The translations under genes and the position numbers were made by a program. Under the pieces are notes generated by a model. That model saw nothing but the letters and a program-made list of their open reading frames with translations, was not told the origin of the DNA and did no database searches. Below are positions 58,480 to 64,000 of a stretch of DNA of 64,000 nt, piece by piece (positions within the stretch are counted from its first letter, which is position 1; each line of letters starts with the position of its first letter). Source of the DNA: an uncultured bacterium. Lineage in GTDB: Bacteria; Bacteroidota; Bacteroidia; Bacteroidales; Bacteroidaceae. The stretch covers positions 1-64,000 of the forward strand of contig CAJMPR010000006.1 of NCBI GenBank assembly GCA_905215345.1, written 5' to 3'.

Positions 58480-60327
58480 GTGAAAATTAATAAGACAAGC
58501 ATTATTTTAATTTTCCTAATATCCGGAATATACCCGTGGGCTTTTTCTCAAGAGAAAGAGACGGATAACGAACGCCTTCGCCTGGTAATAGAGTTGATGG
58601 ATAATAATCTCAGTTACTCCCAAAAGGTGACGACCGACAATATCATCCAATGGGAAGATGAATTAGTTACTACTTTCCGGCAAAGAAAAGATTACAGACA
58701 CATGTTCTTAATGAAACAAATGGCTGTATATGCTTATGCTTTCCAGACTCACGTCACTGAAGCATTGAAAAAAGCCAATGCCATGATGTCTGAAGCCCAA
58801 GCCATGGGATACGGCATTGGAGTTTCTCTTTCTTATTATGCTTTGGGAGATACCTATCTTAATGCCAGCATGCAGACTGAGGCAGTAGAAGAATATGAAA
58901 AAGCACTTAAAACATTACAGGGGATTCCCAATACTGAAAATTTACAAGAAAGAATATTCATCCAATTAGTACCGACGCTCATCAGATTGAAAAGGATAAA
59001 TGAAGCGGAAGTCTATTTGGGAAGGATGGACCAACTTTATAAGAATAGCAAACTAACTCCTTTTCTACTATATGCCTACCAAGCATATTATTGTATACAT
59101 ATTGGAGATTTAAGCAAAGCCCGCAAATATATTTGCGACGCTGAAAAAGCCAATCAAAATACATCTGTTTATTTCCACACCGCTATTCTGAAATATATAC
59201 AGGCTGAATATGCCGGGGCAACAGGAGATTACGAAAAAGCCCTCCAATTATATACGGAAATTGCGCGGAAGACTAACAATATCGATGTATATAATAACTA
59301 TCTGAAATTGCATAAAACGATTGCTCAATTATATAAAAAGTTAGGACGCTATAAAGAAGCCTGTGAAACCTATCATATCATTAAAAATACTCGTGACTCT
59401 ATTAATGCGCATAATTACTCTTCGCAAATCAATCTTTTACGGACAATATACCAAGTTGACCGCCTTGGGGTAAACAATCAGGAACAAAAGAACCGTATAT
59501 TGTTTTATTCAATCGTAGGAGGTGTATTCATCTTGACTATTTTTATTTCCTTTGTTCTCCATATCAGACAGGAAAATAAGCAACTGGCTATATCCAGACA
59601 AAAGTTGAATGAAGCCAAAAAAAATGTGGAAAATTCGATTCGTACCAAAAGCCTTTTCTTATCAAACATGAGTCACGAAATACGTACTCCTTTAAATGCT
59701 TTATCCGGTTTCTCCGCCATATTAACGGATAGTAATATAGACAGTGAAATGCGTAAGCAATGCAATGACATTATCCAGCAGAACTCCGATTTATTATTAA
59801 AGCTTATAGACGATGTTGTAGATTTATCGAGTTTGGAAAGAGGAAAAATGCAATTCCACCCCGGAGTTCATGATGCCGTATTCATCTGCCGGAATGTTAT
59901 CGACACTGTGGATAAAATTAAGCAAACAGTCGCTACCGTCGTTTTTCAAACTTCTCTGGAAAAACTTGAACTTTATACTGACGAAGCCCGGTTACAACAA
60001 TTACTGATTAACCTACTCATTAATGCCACCAAGTTTACCACTGAAGGCAGTATTACGCTGTCACTGGAAGAACAGGACGGAATAGCCGTATTCTCCGTTA
60101 CGGATACAGGATGTGGCATCGCACCTGAAAAGCAGAACAAGATATTCAACCGTTTCGAGAAATTAGATGAAAATACACAAGGCAGTGGATTAGGACTTTC
60201 CATCTGCCAACTTATTGTTGAGCATTTTGGTGGTGATATATGGATTGATCCGGAATATAAAAATGGTTCACGTTTTGTGTTTACTCATCCTATCCATACC
60301 GGTAAAAAAGAGGAGGAAGCATTATGA
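58480..60327 (+). CDS. TPR-containing sensor histidine kinase
   Basis: The 615-residue membrane kinase starts at GTG. A signal peptide (KTSIILIFLISGIYPWAFSQ) is followed by an extracytoplasmic helical region with tetratricopeptide-type repeats, a membrane helix (residues about 345-367), then cytoplasmic kinase domains. The H-box is FLSNMSHEIRTPLNALSGFS with phosphoacceptor H399. The N-box is LLINLLINATKFTTEGSITL, G1 is VTDTGCGIAPEKQNKIFNRF and G2 is GSGLGLSICQLIVEHFGGDI. It has no receiver domain and no response regulator gene adjoins it, so its partner is elsewhere. It overlaps the next gene by 4 bp. Confidence 0.93.
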   Translation: MKINKTSIILIFLISGIYPWAFSQEKETDNERLRLVIELMDNNLSYSQKVTTDNIIQWEDELVTTFRQRKDYRHMFLMKQMAVYAYAFQTHVTEALKKANAMMSEAQAMGYGIGVSLSYYALGDTYLNASMQTEAVEEYEKALKTLQGIPNTENLQERIFIQLVPTLIRLKRINEAEVYLGRMDQLYKNSKLTPFLLYAYQAYYCIHIGDLSKARKYICDAEKANQNTSVYFHTAILKYIQAEYAGATGDYEKALQLYTEIARKTNNIDVYNNYLKLHKTIAQLYKKLGRYKEACETYHIIKNTRDSINAHNYSSQINLLRTIYQVDRLGVNNQEQKNRILFYSIVGGVFILTIFISFVLHIRQENKQLAISRQKLNEAKKNVENSIRTKSLFLSNMSHEIRTPLNALSGFSAILTDSNIDSEMRKQCNDIIQQNSDLLLKLIDDVVDLSSLERGKMQFHPGVHDAVFICRNVIDTVDKIKQTVATVVFQTSLEKLELYTDEARLQQLLINLLINATKFTTEGSITLSLEEQDGIAVFSVTDTGCGIAPEKQNKIFNRFEKLDENTQGSGLGLSICQLIVEHFGGDIWIDPEYKNGSRFVFTHPIHTGKKEEEAL

Positions 60328-62285
60328 AAAGATTAATATTTATAATGCTTTTAAGCCTGCAAACATTGTCGGGATGGACGAATAGGCAGACTTTATCCAT
60401 CACAGACAGTCTGCTGTCAGTGCTTCCGACTTTATCGCACAATACCGTCCGCCTACAAGTGTTGGAGCAGTTGGTAATAACCACCCAAGGTTCCCCCCGT
60501 TCTTTTGAGTATGCACGGCAACTATTCAATGAAGCCCAGCTACAAGACAACAAGCATTACTTATGTAATAGTGCCTATTTCCATATTCTATATTTTTATA
60601 ATAATGATGGAGCACAAGACAGTATTGTAAAATGGGTGGAATGGATGAAACCAATAGCTCAAAGTACCCGATACTGGAGAGTTTATTTCAATTCACTAAA
60701 GTTACTGATCAATACATATATTTACAGCCGCCAGTACGAATACGCTTTTACCGAAGCCTCCAGAATGCTTGAAAAAGCTAAAGAGACAAAAAGTGTAAAT
60801 GGTGAATTGGCAGCCTATCAATGCCTGGCAAATATCTACCACGAAACAAATCGTTGGAAGGATGAAGAAAAAATGCTCAAAAAGGCTTATGAACTACTTC
60901 CACAAATTACGCACACAGGGGCACAAGTTAATATTCTGAGCCAACTGGTAACTTTCAGCAAACAAGTAAATAACAGTACGGACTTAGAAAAATATCTGGG
61001 CAAAACAAAAGAAGTATTAGATGAAATCGTACATATAAGCCCGGAAAGGGAAAAAGGTTTGTACGATCAATATTTATATTTGGAAATATATTACACATAT
61101 CTATATATACGGCTTAATAATAAAGAATTGGCTAAAAAACATTATGAAAAATGCCAGACGTATATCACTTCCGATACATTTCTCCCCTATTTGGCGACTT
61201 ACCAAAACATGTCTATGGAATATCACCTGTATATCCATGATTATAACACAGCGCTCGCCATTGCTGACAGCGCCATACACTTTGTGAGAAAATATGAATT
61301 CGCAGAATCGGATTATGCCAAAGAAATGGGCTACAAGGCTGATATCCTAAAAGAAATGAAACAATACACCGATGCATTGCCGCTTTATGAAAGAGTAACC
61401 CAAATAGAAGATTCCATTAGTACCGCCGTATCCAATCAGCAACTGGAAGAAATAAAAGACTCATACCATTTGAACCAACTGGTTTTGGAGCAGGGAAAGC
61501 TACAGGGATATATACAAACTATCATTTTGGTGATTGTCGGCATTGTGTTGATTTTATGCATTACTTATATGATACGTATCAACCGGATACGAAAGGAGTT
61601 GAGACTTTCAGAAAAAGAAACTAAAGAAGCTACTCTCAAAATGGAAGAGGCTAATGAAGTAAAAAGCCGCTTTCTCTCCAATATGAGTCACGCCATCCGC
61701 GTACCACTTAACAGTGTAGTAGGTTTTTCACAACTGATGGCTGCCGACATAGAAATCAGCGATAAGAACCGTAAAGAATACCCCGATATTATCCAACAGA
61801 ATACGGAGAAACTCATGCTATTGGTTAATAATGTTCTGGATCTTTCCCGTCTGGAAGCGGACATGATGAAATATCAACTAACGGATTACGACATCGTTCA
61901 GATATGTAATGACGCAGTGGGCGGGGCACAAATGCAAAAACCATATCTGAACATTCATTTCCAAAGTTCAGTGGAACAGTTTATCATAAATACAGATTGT
62001 AACCGGTTGATACAAACAATCATCAGTATTCTTACAGGTCCCTCTACACTCCCCCAGGAAGAACGCGACATCAATTTCAGCCTGGACCGGAACGGAGAAA
62101 TATTATCTTTCAAGATTACCAATACACCTTTGGCCGACAAGAAATATGCCGATCAGGAAACATCCATACGCCATAATATCAACCGATTACTACTGAAGCA
62201 TTTCGGTGGAACTTACCAAGTGATTGCCGATGCTCAGGCAGGACCAAGCATTCTTTTTACATATCCCGCTATAAAGGTTCAATAA
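60324..62285 (+). CDS. Histidine-kinase-like partner with degenerate ATP-binding domain
   Basis: The 653-residue paralogue of the preceding kinase has the same architecture: signal peptide, TPR-like extracytoplasmic region, membrane helix (about 396-418) and a kinase-like part. The H-box SNMSHAIRVPLNSVVGFSQL keeps His456, but Glu after it is Ala and the Thr is Val. The catalytic ATP domain lacks the usual motifs: the N-box reads LIQTIISILTGPSTLPQEER, G1 reads ITNTPLADKKYADQETS and the G2 loop is gone (HNINRLLLKHFGGTYQ). It cannot bind ATP normally. Overlap by ATGA implies a heterodimer or regulated partner of the active kinase. Confidence 0.85.
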   Translation: MKRLIFIMLLSLQTLSGWTNRQTLSITDSLLSVLPTLSHNTVRLQVLEQLVITTQGSPRSFEYARQLFNEAQLQDNKHYLCNSAYFHILYFYNNDGAQDSIVKWVEWMKPIAQSTRYWRVYFNSLKLLINTYIYSRQYEYAFTEASRMLEKAKETKSVNGELAAYQCLANIYHETNRWKDEEKMLKKAYELLPQITHTGAQVNILSQLVTFSKQVNNSTDLEKYLGKTKEVLDEIVHISPEREKGLYDQYLYLEIYYTYLYIRLNNKELAKKHYEKCQTYITSDTFLPYLATYQNMSMEYHLYIHDYNTALAIADSAIHFVRKYEFAESDYAKEMGYKADILKEMKQYTDALPLYERVTQIEDSISTAVSNQQLEEIKDSYHLNQLVLEQGKLQGYIQTIILVIVGIVLILCITYMIRINRIRKELRLSEKETKEATLKMEEANEVKSRFLSNMSHAIRVPLNSVVGFSQLMAADIEISDKNRKEYPDIIQQNTEKLMLLVNNVLDLSRLEADMMKYQLTDYDIVQICNDAVGGAQMQKPYLNIHFQSSVEQFIINTDCNRLIQTIISILTGPSTLPQEERDINFSLDRNGEILSFKITNTPLADKKYADQETSIRHNINRLLLKHFGGTYQVIADAQAGPSILFTYPAIKVQ

Positions 62286-62325
62286 TATTCTCACTCTAAA
62301 AGAAGGCAGTTACAGGGATTTTTCG

Positions 62326-62333
62326 TACTTTTG
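62326..62333 (+). promoter_or_regulatory. -7 box of ffh
   Basis: TACTTTTG fits the consensus and lies 48 bp before the ffh ATG. No terminator separates ffh from the kinase pair, so read-through is possible. Confidence 0.55.
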
Positions 62334-62380
62334 CGCCTCAATAAGAGTAATTTGTAATTTAGTAATTGTAATTAGATACT

Positions 62381-63703
62381 ATGTTCGATAATTTAAGCGA
62401 AAGACTTGACAGGTCGTTTAAAATTCTGAAAGGTGAAGGTAAAATCACCGAAATCAATGTAGCAGAAACGCTAAAAGACGTTCGTAAAGCACTTCTGGAT
62501 GCTGACGTTAACTATAAAGTAGCCAAAACTTTCACTGACACCGTTAAGGAAAAAGCTTTGGGACAAAACGTACTCACGGCTGTAAAACCCAGTCAGTTAA
62601 TGGTTAAAATCGTACATGACGAGTTGACTCAACTTATGGGGGGTGAAACAGCGGAAATCAATATCGATAGCAAACCTGCCGTTATTTTAATGTCCGGTCT
62701 GCAAGGTTCCGGTAAGACAACTTTCACCGGAAAGTTGGCACGTATGCTGAAAACCAAAAAGAACCGGAAACCGTTGTTGGTAGCTTGTGACGTTTATCGT
62801 CCCGCAGCTATTGAACAGTTGCGTGTCTTGGCTGAACAGATTGAAGTACCGATGTATTCCGAACCTGACAGTAAAGATCCGGTGTCTATTGCACAACATG
62901 CCATACTGGAAGCCAAAGCAAAAGGATATGATCTCGTAATCGTCGATACTGCGGGACGTTTGGCTGTGGACGAAGAAATGATGAATGAGATCGCCGCCAT
63001 CAAAGCTGCTATCAATCCAAACGAAATTTTGTTCGTTGTAGACTCCATGACCGGTCAGGATGCAGTAAATACCGCCAAAGAATTCAACGAACGTTTAGAT
63101 TTTAACGGTGTAGTATTGACAAAGTTGGATGGTGACACTCGTGGTGGTGCAGCTCTTTCTATCCGTTCCGTTGTAAACAAGCCGATCAAGTTTGTAGGTA
63201 CAGGTGAAAAGCTGGATGCCATTGATCAGTTCCACCCCGCCCGTATGGCCGACCGTATCCTCGGCATGGGTGATATCGTATCATTGGTAGAGCGTGCGCA
63301 AGAACAATATGATGAAGAAGAAGCCAAACGCCTGCAAAAAAAAATTGCCAAGAATCAGTTTGACTTCAATGACTTCCTGAGCCAGATTGCACAAATCAAG
63401 AAGATGGGTAACCTGAAAGACCTTGCATCTATGATACCGGGGGTAGGTAAAGCGATTAAAGACATTGATATTGATGATAATGCTTTCAAAAGTATCGAAG
63501 CTATCATCTACTCCATGACTCCTGCCGAACGCTCTAACCCCGAACTGTTGAACGGTTCACGCCGTCAACGCATTGCAAAAGGTAGTGGTACCAACATCCA
63601 GGAAGTCAATCGTTTGTTAAAACAGTTCGACCAAACCCGTAAGATGATGAAAATGGTAACCGGTAGCAAAATGGGTAAAATGATGCCTAAACTGAAAAAG
63701 TAA
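62381..63703 (+). CDS. ffh: Signal recognition particle protein Ffh
   Basis: The 440-residue SRP54 homologue binds signal sequences and 4.5S RNA and targets ribosomes to FtsY. N-domain MFDNLSERLDRSFKILKGEG is followed by the GTPase G1 GLQGSGKTTFTGKLARM, G3 VDTAGRLAVDEE, G4 TKLDGDTRGGAALS and the C-terminal methionine-rich M-domain with a SRP54 RNA-binding region (EAIIYSMTPAERSNPELLNG, then RRQRIAKGSGTNIQEVNRLL). The length is normal. It ends at a strong terminator. Confidence 0.97.
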   Translation: MFDNLSERLDRSFKILKGEGKITEINVAETLKDVRKALLDADVNYKVAKTFTDTVKEKALGQNVLTAVKPSQLMVKIVHDELTQLMGGETAEINIDSKPAVILMSGLQGSGKTTFTGKLARMLKTKKNRKPLLVACDVYRPAAIEQLRVLAEQIEVPMYSEPDSKDPVSIAQHAILEAKAKGYDLVIVDTAGRLAVDEEMMNEIAAIKAAINPNEILFVVDSMTGQDAVNTAKEFNERLDFNGVVLTKLDGDTRGGAALSIRSVVNKPIKFVGTGEKLDAIDQFHPARMADRILGMGDIVSLVERAQEQYDEEEAKRLQKKIAKNQFDFNDFLSQIAQIKKMGNLKDLASMIPGVGKAIKDIDIDDNAFKSIEAIIYSMTPAERSNPELLNGSRRQRIAKGSGTNIQEVNRLLKQFDQTRKMMKMVTGSKMGKMMPKLKK

Positions 63704-63723
63704 CCAAAAGTTTGAAAACATAT

Positions 63724-63768
63724 AAATCCCGCTAATTTCAGATATTAAATGAAATCGGCGGGATTTTT
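63724..63768 (+). terminator. Terminator after ffh
   Basis: AAATCCCGC pairs with GCGGGATTT (63724-63732 and 63758-63766), with an inner AATTTCA/TGAAAT stem, then TTTTT. Typical intrinsic terminator. Confidence 0.92.
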
Positions 63769-63789
63769 GCTTTATTCGGTTATTTGCTC

Positions 63790-63826
63790 TACTTTTGCGA
63801 ATATTGCATACTTAGTAACTAAGTAT
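63790..63826 (+). promoter_or_regulatory. folD promoter with leader palindrome
   Basis: TACTTTTG (63790-63797) is the -7 box. Eleven bases later lies the perfect inverted repeat ATACTTAG-TAA-CTAAGTAT (63808-63826) at the start of the leader, which could be an operator or an RNA hairpin. Confidence 0.5.
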
Positions 63827-63879
63827 TTAATCATAACATAGACTAATTTAAATCATTTACTTAAAATAAAATATTGAAT

Positions 63880-64000
63880 ATGACTCTGATCGATGGAAAA
63901 GCTATTTCCGAACAGGTAAAACAGGAAATTGCTGCCGAAGTAGCCGAGATCGTAGCTCGTGGCGAAAAACGTCCGCATCTGGCAGCTATTCTCGTAGGAC
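63880..64000 (+). CDS. folD: Bifunctional methylenetetrahydrofolate dehydrogenase/cyclohydrolase (partial)
   Basis: The frame starting MTLIDGKAISEQVKQEIAAE and reaching KRPHLAAILVG at the window edge is the N-terminus of FolD, which interconverts methylene- and formyl-tetrahydrofolate in the cytoplasm. The start codon at 63880 fits the family (M-x-L-I-D-G-K). About 40 of roughly 290 residues are inside the window. ffh-folD adjacency is usual in Bacteroides. Confidence 0.85.
   Translation, partial: MTLIDGKAISEQVKQEIAAEVAEIVARGEKRPHLAAILVG

Overview
The window looks like the chromosome of a Bacteroides species, plus the end of an integrated mobilizable element. The signs are TAnnTTTG promoter boxes before many genes, SusC/SusD pairs, a fused FeoAB, a Rho with a long Asn-rich insertion, BfmA/BtgA-type mobilization genes, XusABC-like iron uptake and many Bacteroidales DUF families. 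I cannot name the species from sequence alone.

Region by region. 1-6.3 kb: a mobilizable element or its cargo, with an orphan PD-(D/E)XK nuclease-like protein, a GNAT protein, a BtgA/BtgB-like mobilization pair with a hairpin-rich oriT candidate, an HTH protein, and a DinB-like gene and a TetR gene sharing one operator type. 6.3-9.3 kb: PfkB kinase, AraC regulator and an SMP-30-like lipoprotein. 9.3-18.3 kb: nitrogen-oxide metabolism: Hcp, two Crp/Fnr regulators, and the run nrfH-nrfA-resB-ccsA-porin. 18.4-24.6 kb: ferritin-like/VIT iron protein and the xusABC iron-siderophore operon. 24.9-26.9 kb: queF, queC and a queuosine-precursor transporter with a preQ1-I-like leader. 27.4-34.6 kb: a compact polysaccharide utilization locus (SusC, SusD, surface lipoprotein, GH18). 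34.7-39.8 kb: DUF4369, DUF6057, a heme-binding TolB-like lipoprotein and a DcaP-like porin. 39.9-46.7 kb: FadL-like protein, D-lactate dehydrogenase, pirin, MBL hydrolase, DUF4468, VOC, a small basic protein and a methyltransferase. 46.9-50.5 kb: TlpA-like protein, a truncated receiver domain, MarR-GNAT fusion, small membrane protein, GNAT, and a dead integrase fragment against tRNA-Cys, probably a decayed island. 50.6-64 kb: FeoAB with its Cys-rich partner, TilS, EFR1 ferredoxin, Rho, a histidine kinase paired with a degenerate kinase, Ffh and the start of FolD.

The main theme of the middle is anaerobic iron and nitrogen-oxide physiology: ferric siderophore uptake (Xus), ferrous uptake (Feo), iron handling (ferritin/VIT), cytochrome c nitrite reduction with its heme-attachment genes, and Hcp with Crp/Fnr regulators. 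The hcp and nrfHA promoters share a GTAAY-N4-RTTAC palindrome at exactly the same distance (36.5 bp) from the -7 box.

The least explained signal is intergenic. Several gaps hold arrays of 15-bp imperfect palindromes repeated at exactly 21 or 22 bp (16096-16152, 19479-19581, 24779-24859; related 22-bp periodicity at 53411-53500). In both the 19.5-kb and 24.8-kb arrays, units 1 and 3 are exact reverse complements. Other gaps hold palindromes made of 7-bp tandem units (16033-16208, 25350-25432, 26083-26133). I know of no description of this architecture, but cannot search.
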